DNA of 64,000 nt from an uncultured Lachnoclostridium sp. GTDB lineage: Bacteria > Bacillota > Clostridia > Lachnospirales > Lachnospiraceae. Under the pieces are notes generated by a model. The model was not told where the DNA came from, ran no database searches, and worked only from the letters and a program-made list of their open reading frames with translations. Position numbers and translations under genes: made by a program. Within the stretch, counting starts at the first letter, position 1; the number at the start of each line of letters is the position of its first letter. The stretch spans positions 124,001-188,000 of the forward strand of contig CAMMSL010000001.1 of NCBI GenBank assembly GCA_946499505.1. Direction: 5' to 3'. Positions 53,842-62,484 of this stretch are shown here, piece by piece.

Positions 53842-53994
53842 TCAAAGTATTCTTGTTCCTTCCGGTACTAATGAATCAATAAAGACAACCTGGCATCCAC
53901 AGGCATTATTAGTAGTCGCCAGAAACATTCCTTCACTTGTAACTCCTATTCCCCCTTGGTTTGAAATTTGCCACTACGATAATTTTTTTCCAAT
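53842..53994 (-). pseudogene. C-terminal remnant of a second lysK
   Basis: The last about 50 codons of an EMAP-type domain like that of lysK: IGKKIIVVANFKP, a one-base frameshift, then GVTSEGMFLATTNNACGCQV and PEGTRIL-stop. These match the end of the intact gene residue by residue with few changes. Just upstream the sequence jumps to TTCCAATTATTCCAAGACTA, which matches the leader of intact lysK (51177-51194). So most of this copy was lost by a deletion with its ends in a short shared sequence. Confidence 0.85.
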
Positions 53995-54103
53995 TATTCC
54001 AAGACTATATTTTACTATGAAACAAAACCTTCCGGGTAGCCCCAAAAGCACAGACTACCCCCATCAAACTTAAAAAGGTTGATTTAGAACTTAACTGACA
54101 GAC

Positions 54104-55336
54104 CTATGCTACAACTACTGGGATCTCCCAGCCAAGCGCTTTTAACTTCTTTAGGTACGCATTGATTTTGCGCTTCTTATTGAACTGATTGTAATACTCA
54201 GCTCCCAAATCTTTGAAAACAACACCATCCTTGAGAATGTGGTATATTGCAATGAGCATGGAATGAGCCACTGCCACATAGGCACGCTTTGGTCCGCGAT
54301 GGACACTGATTCTCACAAATTGGGCATAAAAGTAGGACTTCTTGTTTTTTACAGCTGCATGTGCACAGGTAATCAATGTTGTCCGCAAGAGAGCGTTTCC
54401 CTTTCTGGTTTTCTCAGACTTACGCTTTTTCGCACTTTCATTGTCGCCTGGGCATAATCCCGCCCAGGAAGAAATGTGCTTATCTGTGGGGAAACGTCCC
54501 ATGTCTGTACCAATGACGGAAATAATGGCTTGTGCACTGGTGTTACCTATACCGGTCACATCCTGGATAGCCTGCGAATCCTGCTTTTCTTCCGGCTTCA
54601 TAAAGTTGTCAATTTCGTCGTCCAGATTTTTGATATGCTCGTTCAGTTAGTCCAAATGGGCAAGAAGCTCTTTCATCATCCTGAGCTGGAGAGGAGACAT
54701 CACGCCATTCAGGTCATCGATGATTTGCTCCTTTGTTGCTTTGAGGTTATAAGCAATGGCTTTCCGCTCATACATCTCATTGTATTTTGCCTCGTCAAAG
54801 GATTCGCCGATAAGAAGATATTCCAGAATATTGCAGGCACTCTTGCCATTGATATCTGATACAGTTCCAGACAACTTGATGTTGGCTCCCTCAGCATTTT
54901 CTGGAGACGATTCAGTTCTCTGGTGCGCTCACCCACAAGGCTTTTGCGATAGCGGACTAATTCTCGCAGTTCGCGCTGATCCTTGTCGGGAATGTAACTG
55001 GACTGGAGCAATCCATGCTGAAGAAGGTCTGCGATCCATTCCGCATCCTTTACATCTACTTTCCGTCCCGGAACAGCTTTCATATGGCGCGCATTAGCTA
55101 CGATAGCTTTCAGGTCAGAAGATTTAAGGATATTAAACAGGGACTTCCAATAAGAAGCTGTGCTCTCCATGGCGACCATTTCACAGCTACCCTCTTTGAG
55201 CCAGTCAGCCAATGTTAGAAGTTCTCTGGTGTTGCACCAAACTCACGTAATTCCTGCTTTCTACCGCATCGGAAGCAGGCAACGATAAGTTTTTATGCAC
55301 ATCGATACCACAACATTTGTCGTAAATTTTATCCAT
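54104..55336 (-). pseudogene. IS110-family transposase with frameshifts and a stop
   Basis: Reading from ATG 55336: CCGIDVHKN (first catalytic Asp), a frameshift, EFGAT, another shift, ADWLKEGSCEMVAMESTASYWK (Glu), DVKDAEWIADLL (Asp-Asp), a shift near 54850, ending in LAHLD-stop at about 54648, then the C-terminal Transposase_20 half with IGNTSAQAIISVIG and the Ser-containing SWAGLCPGDNES to 54104. The DEDD residues and the serine domain are all recognisable, but at least three frameshifts and one nonsense codon make it inactive. Confidence 0.88.
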
Positions 55337-55602
55337 CACCGGAACCTCCAGGGTGAAATTTACGGCACGGTACTCTGTCTCTTATCATTTTACTATACGT
55401 CCTTTTGCCTGTGATATGGCTGGACAGATGGTGGTGCAAATGAGAGTACCTGAAATCAGTTTAGTCAGCGGGCTACTAGCCCAAAATTTACACGATCTTT
55501 GCCGTTACACTAAGTATAAATAACGGCACAACTAAATTCAATAACCTACAGTCTGCGCAGTTTCATTTATGGTGGTGCTAAGTATGCAGGCATGGGGGTT
55601 TA
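55337..55602 (-). other. Non-coding left end of the IS110 relic, candidate bridge-RNA region
   Basis: About 265 bases upstream of the transposase start without an open frame. In IS110 elements the end upstream of the transposase encodes a structured bridge RNA (established for the family). Several short inverted repeats are present (for example GCCGTTA...TAACGGC near 55510-55540). Activity is unlikely given the broken transposase. Confidence 0.4.
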
Positions 55603-55609
55603 GTCAATG

Positions 55610-55662
55610 ATATACACATATCAATTAGTATACCAGAAGATAAATAAAATACCAAGAATAAA
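55610..55662 (-). repeat. Promoter repeat B: orphan promoter of the decayed lysK copy
   Basis: Minus strand TTGGTA (55650-55655), 17 bases, TATACT (55627-55632), in about 53 bases similar to the lysK promoter at 51210-51262. It now reads into the IS110 relic. Confidence 0.75.
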
Positions 55663-55716
55663 TCTTTTGAGTTAGCACATTAATAAGGTTGAAAAATGTA
55701 TTCTAAAATAGCAATG

Positions 55717-57201
55717 TCAATCACCCCCATTTACATATCGCAGTAAACTCCTGCACTTTCTCATCGGCATAAATACCTCAAATACCACATTATACTGCCT
55801 CATCATCTCCACCACATACTTCCTATATTCCCGCTCTAACTTCGTCTTCTGTCGCAAAAACAGCATCATCCCCTCCAAATCATACGGAGCCGAAATCACG
55901 TTCTGACTAAACCTCCTCGTTTTTCCTCTATAGTTTTCATATGCCAGAAAGAGTAAGGAAACATATTTCTCCTTTTTTTTCGGAAACAGAGGCAGACGTT
56001 CAAGTTCACGCCGCAGCTTATTCTGAAATACACACCATTCTCTTTTTCTTTCCCTGCTAAAATAATATTCCCGGATCTCTTGGAACAAAGAATTCAGTGG
56101 ATACTCATTTTTCATGTATTCCAGACACATCCCAATCTGGCTGTCCAGCCTCTCTTCTCTTGTCTGAATTGTCTTTATCTCTTCTTTTGTTTTGTACAAA
56201 CACGGAAAGCATGATTTAAGGATTTTCTGTACGCTCAGATGCCTGATGTCTTCCACCCGCCGGCGAAGCCTTTCATCGCAATATTCCCCTCCGTCCGTAT
56301 TGATAATAATATCTGCCATGAGGTCATAGAGTTCCAGTGACATCAGGATATGCTCCGATTCCTTGTCTTTATAAAGAGGTTCAAGGATTTTAGCAATATA
56401 CTCATAGATTTCCTCTCTCTTTTCTGATTCTTCACCTAAGAGCTGATTAAAATACGGAATTCCTTTTTGTCTCAACGTCATCCCCCGGCGGATGAAAGCA
56501 TCAAGCTCCATCCTTTTATACCCGCCGGCTTTCTGATATTTGAGTTCACTGTCGTTCGTCAGGATAATATTTGCATCTGACTGTAGCACTTCTCCCTCTG
56601 ATACGGTAGACAGTCTGTTTCTGCAATAAAAAGGGAGACTCTCATAACATGCAGCCTGGAGCATTCTGCTTAATCCATGCGGAACGATCAGATGAATTTT
56701 TTCATTTCCCGTGATTGTCCTATAAACAGAATAGAAAAAAGCCTCTCTGTCTTCGTTTTCTATACTGTCAAGAAACTTATTTTCTATTCTGGGCTTTCTT
56801 TCTGACGGGTGGAACCGAAGCTTACTCTCATCAAGCTTTTCCGCCTCTTCAACATTCCAGTCATAAAAGCAGTTGTCAAACGCCTTGTCCGAAGCGGCCA
56901 GCAACGGTAATAACTGTCTGGAAAATGCCCCTGTATCCATCACATATCCATGAATATTCTCATGAACACGGGACTCCCATCTGCTGCTCTCTACCTTTCT
57001 TGCCAGTGCAGTCACAATGTCCCCGTTTCCCAATGGATGGATCACAACTGCATTGTGGTCATATTCCGGAACAAATACTTCCAGGCATTTTTCTTCAATA
57101 TATTCCTCGTAACTTTTCGGGAAATCTTCATCTGTCCTGATAATCTTAAGTCCGCCTTTAGAAGGGATCCGCGACGCCAGATAATAATGCTCCTTTTTCA
57201 A
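55717..57201 (-). CDS. Possible GTPase-partner protein (GAP1-like by context)
   Basis: 494 residues from a TTG that overlaps the stop of the GTPase gene (TTGA) with AAGGAGG ten bases upstream. Start KEHYYLASRIPSKGGLKIIR, a middle with VVIHPLGNGDIVTALARK and HLIVPHGLSRMLQAACYESLPF, and a basic helical C-terminal half rich in Arg/Tyr. No catalytic motif I can name. Proteins with a similar N-terminal pattern accompany double-GTPase conflict systems as GTPase-activating partners; the link here rests mainly on its coupling to the GTPase. Confidence 0.5.
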   Translation of the reverse strand: MKKEHYYLASRIPSKGGLKIIRTDEDFPKSYEEYIEEKCLEVFVPEYDHNAVVIHPLGNGDIVTALARKVESSRWESRVHENIHGYVMDTGAFSRQLLPLLAASDKAFDNCFYDWNVEEAEKLDESKLRFHPSERKPRIENKFLDSIENEDREAFFYSVYRTITGNEKIHLIVPHGLSRMLQAACYESLPFYCRNRLSTVSEGEVLQSDANIILTNDSELKYQKAGGYKRMELDAFIRRGMTLRQKGIPYFNQLLGEESEKREEIYEYIAKILEPLYKDKESEHILMSLELYDLMADIIINTDGGEYCDERLRRRVEDIRHLSVQKILKSCFPCLYKTKEEIKTIQTREERLDSQIGMCLEYMKNEYPLNSLFQEIREYYFSRERKREWCVFQNKLRRELERLPLFPKKKEKYVSLLFLAYENYRGKTRRFSQNVISAPYDLEGMMLFLRQKTKLEREYRKYVVEMMRQYNVVFEVFMPMRKCRSLLRYVNGGD

Positions 57202-58553
57202 TCTTCATCAGCCTCCTTATCTTCGTCCATAAATTCATCATATTCATACGGAAGTCCCATAAAGTCTTTGAAACGGTCGATTACATCATAAAATTTCTGT
57301 GTTGCGCTCTTTACCGTAGACTTTATCTCTTCCTCTTCCGGTCTTTCCTGAGGAACTTCAACAGGATATAATCCTTCTTTTGCAAGTATAGAGAGAATAG
57401 GTTCGTCTATAAACATTGGGTTAAAATGTTCATACCTGTGGTCTTTACACTCTTCCCCGATTGAGGCAACCATACAGAAATCAAGTTTTTCAGCAGGGAT
57501 GGCATTCGTGAGATTATTGTAAAAATTCGAACATTCTTTTCGCAGATAACTCTGTATACATCTGCTTCTTTTCTTAAATACCTGATAGTCAAATCCGGTT
57601 TCATGCGCTGTCTGCCGAATCTTCCCGTCTTTAAGTTCGATTGAATTCTCAGACGCCTGTTCCAGATACGGATTTGTAAAATCCAGGAGATCACATTTCG
57701 TGATCATTACTCTTACCTCATATTCCCCGTCCTGACGGAGGACTTTCAGTCTTGGGAGAAGCTGCTTTACAACTCTGGTATACTGCACTTCCTCTCCTCT
57801 TTCAGCAGCCAGAAGCTCATCAGCACCGATCGTAATAATGAAGATATTACTTTGGAAGATCTTACTTTCCCATTCCATATTTGTACACTGTTCTCCGTCA
57901 ATATCGTCCAGTCTGAGCAGGACACGTCTTGTCTCATCTCCCGCACGACGCTGTACATAGAAATAATACGGCAGTATCACCTCGCCTTTCCGGTTCGGCT
58001 CAGGAAGGATTTTTTTATTTTTCATATCCGCTCTCGCCTCTTCATAGCGTTTTCTCCGCACTGCGTCTGTCGGGAGATCATCTTCGAAACTGCATGTAGT
58101 GTTTCTGGCAAGCATATCGTGAAAAGCAGGGTCGCAGAGCTGAAGAAAATGAACCGTTTTTCCCGCTGACGGAGCACCTATGAAAATAACGCTTAATACC
58201 GGACAGCAGCCCGCATGGATCGGCAGGACCTCTTTGGTCTTCCGGGATACTTTGAGGTATGCCAGATGTCCGTCCCTGGTTTTGAGCGCTATAGGGAAAT
58301 TTCCTGTCTCGTCAAATACAGGGATCACCCCATCCATATCCAGTGTAAGAAAGTCTTCCTCGTCCCGGCCGTCAAGCCCCCATACATCCAACGTCTGTTT
58401 TCCTGTCATCAGATTCTCATCTGCAAAGAGAATATCATCTTCTTCCAGCGGATTCCCCTCGCTGTCGCAGAGTTTCTGATATGAGATTTTTGACTTCCCG
58501 TCGATCAAAAAGGTATCCAGCCACGCACGCCATTTTTGTGATAACTTTTTCAT
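57198..58553 (-). CDS. P-loop GTPase (TRAFAC type) of the right wing
   Basis: 451 residues. An N-terminal 120 residues of unknown fold (with a short metal-like HAGCCP) precede a GTPase core: P-loop GAPSAGKT at 126-133, DDIDGE as the switch II/Walker B region, and TKCDLL as the base-recognition motif. C-terminal tail is very acidic (DEFMDEDKEADED). Resembles the double-GTPase/MglA-like group rather than translation factors. ATG overlaps the PBP stop by four bases and its own stop overlaps the next start, so the three genes are translated together. Confidence 0.75.
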   Translation of the reverse strand: MKKLSQKWRAWLDTFLIDGKSKISYQKLCDSEGNPLEEDDILFADENLMTGKQTLDVWGLDGRDEEDFLTLDMDGVIPVFDETGNFPIALKTRDGHLAYLKVSRKTKEVLPIHAGCCPVLSVIFIGAPSAGKTVHFLQLCDPAFHDMLARNTTCSFEDDLPTDAVRRKRYEEARADMKNKKILPEPNRKGEVILPYYFYVQRRAGDETRRVLLRLDDIDGEQCTNMEWESKIFQSNIFIITIGADELLAAERGEEVQYTRVVKQLLPRLKVLRQDGEYEVRVMITKCDLLDFTNPYLEQASENSIELKDGKIRQTAHETGFDYQVFKKRSRCIQSYLRKECSNFYNNLTNAIPAEKLDFCMVASIGEECKDHRYEHFNPMFIDEPILSILAKEGLYPVEVPQERPEEEEIKSTVKSATQKFYDVIDRFKDFMGLPYEYDEFMDEDKEADED

Positions 58554-59965
58554 TTTTCTCCTCCTGTCATGTACTCCAGAATCTCTTTTGCCGTCTGACC
58601 TGCATATGTGCTGCGGATATCGCCGCTCACATTGTCAAAACACACCGTTACACTATACGGACATTTCTCATCCGTCAGTCCTCCAGTGGTCCACACCGTA
58701 TAGAAGTCCGAAAGACTGCCTTCCCTGTCAGCTTTCTGTGCGGTCCCGGTTTTTACCGCAAACCCGTTCATTCTAAAATCTGTCCCCGTTCCGTAAGAAG
58801 TTACTCCTAGCATCATCTTTTTTACTGCATCAGCTGTCATTTCACTACAGACTTCATACGACTTCCCGCTCAGACAGCTTCGCATATCATCATCCGGGGA
58901 CGCCGATTTTCTCTGTATCACCACCGGCTCCTGCAGTCTTCCCGAATTAAGCAGGGCATTGGTACACAGATTCAAGCCGATCGGAGTGATACTGCAGTTT
59001 CCCTGCCCGATCGCGCCCAGCAAATATTCAATTTCCGATGCATCTTCACCCGAAAAAGTCTGATCCCAGTACGAAAACTGTTCAAAACTTATGGTCGTAT
59101 CAAATCCCCAGTTTTTCAGTCTCTCTGCAAGCTTGTCTTTCGGGAGCTGCTGAAGCAGACTTATAAAGTATCCGTTACAGCTGTACGCTATCGCTTTCGC
59201 CATATCCATTCTTCCGTGATATACATTTCCGGCACAGGATACCCGATAATCCCCTTCTTCTGTATGGAAGATATGATTTTCCGCTGTGCAGTCATATTCA
59301 AAAGATGCCAGATCCGGATCAATACTCAGCGCCGCAGCGGCAAGTATGATCTTTATTGTCGATCCCGGACTGTAAAGTTGACTGAATATATTGCTTATCC
59401 CCTCTTCTGTTTCACCCGGAAGGTCAGTTGGCAGAGAAACTGCCGCCAATATCTCTCCTGTCCTCCAGTTTGAAACTACAGCCGCTGCGTTTTCCATCCC
59501 ATTTTCTTTCAGCAGACTGTAGATAAAAGTCTGAAGCTCTTTATCAATTGTCAGCTGGACATTTCCGCCCACCCTGGCTTCGCCAGGCCGCAGCAATCCC
59601 TTTAAATCCAGACGTTTATCACTGTATCCGAACAGTTCCGGAGCCATCCCCCATATTGTCATCCTGGATGCGTATGTATTTTCCAAATCAGGGCCGAAGA
59701 GGCTTTCCATTGATTCCTGTTCTTCCTGATCCCCGATCCATTCCATCCCTCCGTCTGTTCCCCGGACAATGACATTTCCATTCCGGTCATATACTGTCCC
59801 CATCTGATACTGATCCGAAAGTCTGATCAGCAGCCCCGCATCTCCCGCCGCTTCAACATTTCCTTTACAGATCCGCCCCACAAACAAGGCGACAAAAAGC
59901 AACAAGACTACGGCATAAATTCTTCTTTCAGTTTGCATATACCGTTTTTTCTTCTGATAAAGCAT
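58550..59965 (-). CDS. Class B penicillin-binding protein (transpeptidase)
   Basis: 471 residues. N-terminal membrane helix (about 16-33), a short pedestal, then the transpeptidase with SxxK (Ser202-Lys205 in SPGSTIK), SCN, and KTG in VKTGTAQ. Shorter than typical PBP2/FtsI (600 or more), with a reduced pedestal. Cross-links peptidoglycan outside the membrane. Overlaps the FtsW/RodA gene by 38 bases, the standard glycosyltransferase/transpeptidase pairing. GGAGGAG before the ATG. Confidence 0.92.
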   Translation of the reverse strand: MLYQKKKRYMQTERRIYAVVLLLFVALFVGRICKGNVEAAGDAGLLIRLSDQYQMGTVYDRNGNVIVRGTDGGMEWIGDQEEQESMESLFGPDLENTYASRMTIWGMAPELFGYSDKRLDLKGLLRPGEARVGGNVQLTIDKELQTFIYSLLKENGMENAAAVVSNWRTGEILAAVSLPTDLPGETEEGISNIFSQLYSPGSTIKIILAAAALSIDPDLASFEYDCTAENHIFHTEEGDYRVSCAGNVYHGRMDMAKAIAYSCNGYFISLLQQLPKDKLAERLKNWGFDTTISFEQFSYWDQTFSGEDASEIEYLLGAIGQGNCSITPIGLNLCTNALLNSGRLQEPVVIQRKSASPDDDMRSCLSGKSYEVCSEMTADAVKKMMLGVTSYGTGTDFRMNGFAVKTGTAQKADREGSLSDFYTVWTTGGLTDEKCPYSVTVCFDNVSGDIRSTYAGQTAKEILEYMTGGEK

Positions 59966-61211
59966 GTCTCCTCCCCCTTTCGTATATTCCGCAGTGGACT
60001 GCTGTCAGGGCAACCAGCATTATATTTACAGCGCTTCCCTCTGATACAAAGGGCATTCCAATCCCCGCCGTAATGCTGCTGCCCAGATTTGATCCGATGT
60101 GGATGAGTATAATACTCCCGATGATCAGCGCGCAGGAAAGATTCAATATATAGTCATAAGGACTGTCAGCATGACATCCTGCCAGCAGCGCTTTTACATA
60201 CAAAATGCCGATCAACAGGATCAGTGCGGCAAACACAAGCGAATATTCCAGCATCAGCGCGACAAAAGCGTGATCCGTATTCAACGTAGGATAAATGGAC
60301 ACTGGTATGCTTCCAAGTCCGTTTCCCCAGAATCCGGCCCGCGGAAGGTTTCGGAAAACATAAAGGACGGATTCAGCCTTTCCCACCAGAGGATCTCCGG
60401 GTGTTATCTCACTCAGATGCATCCAGATATATATCCTCTCTTGTATATGTCCGATCAAAATACAGGACAGCAGCACCCCCACCCCGCAGGCTGCTGTATA
60501 CAACAGCTTGGTCCTGAAATTCCTCGACCTGATATAAAACAACATCGTTGACGTAATTCCCACTACCAGCAGCAAACCAAACTCATTGCATATTACACAG
60601 CCTGCGTAAAGTATAAATGTGTATCCGAGAAACAAAGCCAGGTTTAACGGCATGCTTCTGACGCTGCCGTGAAGATGCCTGCTCTCCTCTCTTGCCAGAA
60701 AAAAGGCCGCCGCAAAAGGATATCCGGCCAGAACAACCGCAAATATAAGGATCCCGAAAAAAGAAATATATGCGCCGTTAGATTCTTCACCGACGATCCT
60801 CGTAATAAAAAGGACGGCCGGCAGCGCTGCTGCAATGATCAGGTTCACGATCTTCAACTGATATATACGTGTAAAACGAACTGTAACATACACAAGCCCG
60901 AATACGATGAGCATCAGGATAACATCTCCAAAATATTGTTTTGAATGCGATACTTCGTCCGCAGTTTCTGTTTCCACCTGATTCATCCGGTATGCCAGCG
61001 ATGCGCCCACATTTGCGAGGATCAGCGCCGCTGTTCCGCAGGAATATAAATTTTTCTTTTTTCTCCCGGCAAATGTCATCACTGTTTCCGCTGCCAGCAG
61101 TACAAGCACTGTGAGGAGATAAAAGGACTTCATTTCTGCTGTTGCAGCAAGCCCGCTGTATAACGTCCAGCAGGCAACAGCAGCTGCGAATCCAAAATAC
61201 AGTAATAACAT
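59928..61211 (-). CDS. FtsW/RodA/SpoVE-family lipid II polymerase
   Basis: 427 residues from ATG 61211 (AGGTGA seven bases upstream). About ten membrane helices; the conserved family end is seen in GSSITAGIGMPFVSEGSAVNIMLVALTAV (usual PxxSxGGS/xN pattern is PFVSEGSAVN) and in GNGLGSIPVSIYPTLNTDHAFVALMLEYSL (family HTDFIFxxxxEE region is DHAFVALMLEY). Polymerises glycan strands with the adjacent PBP. It is separate from the housekeeping loci and probably serves this wing. Confidence 0.9.
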   Translation of the reverse strand: MLLLYFGFAAAVACWTLYSGLAATAEMKSFYLLTVLVLLAAETVMTFAGRKKKNLYSCGTAALILANVGASLAYRMNQVETETADEVSHSKQYFGDVILMLIVFGLVYVTVRFTRIYQLKIVNLIIAAALPAVLFITRIVGEESNGAYISFFGILIFAVVLAGYPFAAAFFLAREESRHLHGSVRSMPLNLALFLGYTFILYAGCVICNEFGLLLVVGITSTMLFYIRSRNFRTKLLYTAACGVGVLLSCILIGHIQERIYIWMHLSEITPGDPLVGKAESVLYVFRNLPRAGFWGNGLGSIPVSIYPTLNTDHAFVALMLEYSLVFAALILLIGILYVKALLAGCHADSPYDYILNLSCALIIGSIILIHIGSNLGSSITAGIGMPFVSEGSAVNIMLVALTAVHCGIYERGRRHALSEEKTVYAN

Positions 61212-61218
61212 CGTCAAT

Positions 61219-61668
61219 TCACCTGCCTTTTCTGAATATGAGCTTTGCCTCATTTGCAAAGACTTCCATATGATCGCGGATTATGATCTGTCTGTTCTGA
61301 TCTTTGTAATAGACATATCCATTGATCTTTATCCGCCCTTTCAGCACTGTCAGCAATACTTTATCGGGCATTACATTCAGATATAATCGGATGCTTTTCT
61401 TTGTGTTCAACACGATATCATCCAACAGCACGTTACCGCCCAGATAGAAACTTCCCTCCGGTAATGAAGCTTCATCCAGATATCTGCGGAATAAGAGCAT
61501 CCGGCTCAGCCTGATTCCTGACGTCGGTTCTATCCGTTGACACCGGAGCGTCCAGATGTCTTTTCCCATTTTTTCTTCCCCATCTTCTTTTCTCAGATAG
61601 AAGTACAGAAATGCGATTATAATGACCAGAAACAGAACGGCTGCCAACTGGAAATAAATTGTTTTCAT
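61219..61668 (-). CDS. Single-pass membrane protein, possible FHA-like domain
   Basis: 149 residues. N-terminal membrane helix (about 8-28) and a beta-rich domain of about 100 residues: YLGGNVLLDDIVLN...LYLNVMPDKVLLTVLKGRIKINGYVYYKD...LIFRKG. Strand order fits an FHA fold but the Gly-Arg, Ser and His of a phosphothreonine site are absent. FtsW-PBP operons in Gram-positives often include an FHA protein. ATG at 61668 has GGGAGGG upstream. Fold assignment is weak. Confidence 0.5.
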   Translation of the reverse strand: MKTIYFQLAAVLFLVIIIAFLYFYLRKEDGEEKMGKDIWTLRCQRIEPTSGIRLSRMLLFRRYLDEASLPEGSFYLGGNVLLDDIVLNTKKSIRLYLNVMPDKVLLTVLKGRIKINGYVYYKDQNRQIIIRDHMEVFANEAKLIFRKGR

Positions 61669-61710
61669 CTTTTGCATCCCTCCCCGTGTCATCATAACAA
61701 CAGGAATCTT

Positions 61711-62484
61711 TCAGCCGCACATGGGATATTCCTGACTGTTCCAGTAATGATCCCTGGCTCTCATTGCCCCGTCATCCAGTTCAAAATATTTTTGTTCTTC
61801 CAGAGTACAGCCCAGATTCCATGTCAGATCGATATGCCAGTATGTACCATCCGCACGTTGAATGATATTCCAAGCGTGCCCGCCAAAATACCGGCCGTTC
61901 GCCTCGCCGCTTACAGTCATTACCGGAATCTGCAGTTTTCTGAGAATATAGGTCAGCGCTCCGGCAAACCCGGCGCATACCCCATCCCCCCGTACAAGAC
62001 ATTCCAATGTATATGCATACTTCGGATAATCCCCATTGTTCGTATCTTCTGTATAATGATAAACTTTTGCCAGATAAGCGCATATTCTTCTGACTATATC
62101 GTCATCTGTTATTTTATCTCCATACATACAGATTTCTATGATCCGTTCCGTTTCCCGCTCTATATTCTGCAGCCTTTTCTTTATACATTCACAGCTCCCA
62201 TGATATCTCGCATAAAGTATGATCTCCCTGCCTTTCTTATCCACATATGCAGACGAATATGTACTTCCTTTATAGTCCCATACCAGTTTCATCTGGGGAT
62301 AATCACAGCACAAAGCGTAATACAATGGAAGGAGCTCCTGGATATCATTCAACTGCAGTCTTATTTCTGACGCCATATGACTGAGTCCCTCCAACAGCCG
62401 CATATAGGCTTGCTGAAGCCTTTCATTAAGATTGTGATATGAGCCCAACGGAAGATCCGGCTCGATTTTTATCAGACTTTCCAT
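61711..62484 (-). CDS. Transglutaminase-like cysteine protein, second
   Basis: 257 residues. Catalytic triad of the transglutaminase-like fold: Cys170 (RGDGVCAGFAGA), His203 (GGHAWNII) and Asp219 (WHIDLTWN). The N-terminal 120 residues are helical with no known domain. Its GDGVCxGFAxA motif is the standard form, more canonical than in the protein at 36727-37467. Start overlaps the actin-like gene end by 13 bases. No signal peptide, so it acts in the cytosol. Confidence 0.85.
   Translation of the reverse strand: MESLIKIEPDLPLGSYHNLNERLQQAYMRLLEGLSHMASEIRLQLNDIQELLPLYYALCCDYPQMKLVWDYKGSTYSSAYVDKKGREIILYARYHGSCECIKKRLQNIERETERIIEICMYGDKITDDDIVRRICAYLAKVYHYTEDTNNGDYPKYAYTLECLVRGDGVCAGFAGALTYILRKLQIPVMTVSGEANGRYFGGHAWNIIQRADGTYWHIDLTWNLGCTLEEQKYFELDDGAMRARDHYWNSQEYPMCG

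Larger units (their letters stand above)
54007..55602 (-). mobile_element. Decayed IS110-family insertion sequence
   Basis: About 1.6 kb lying between two pieces of sequence that are contiguous in the lysK leader (CCAAGACTA on the left, TAGTCA/TAGTCAATGATATAC on the right). It contains a transposase pseudogene and long non-coding ends without terminal inverted repeats, as expected for IS110. Exact ends are estimates from the comparison with 51177-51262. It separates the promoter of the decayed lysK copy from its remaining codons. Confidence 0.7.

Noticed and set aside
61537-62370. Plus-strand 277-codon frame opposite the second transglutaminase gene
   Set aside because: No ribosome site and it is antisense to a gene with an intact catalytic triad and operon overlaps.
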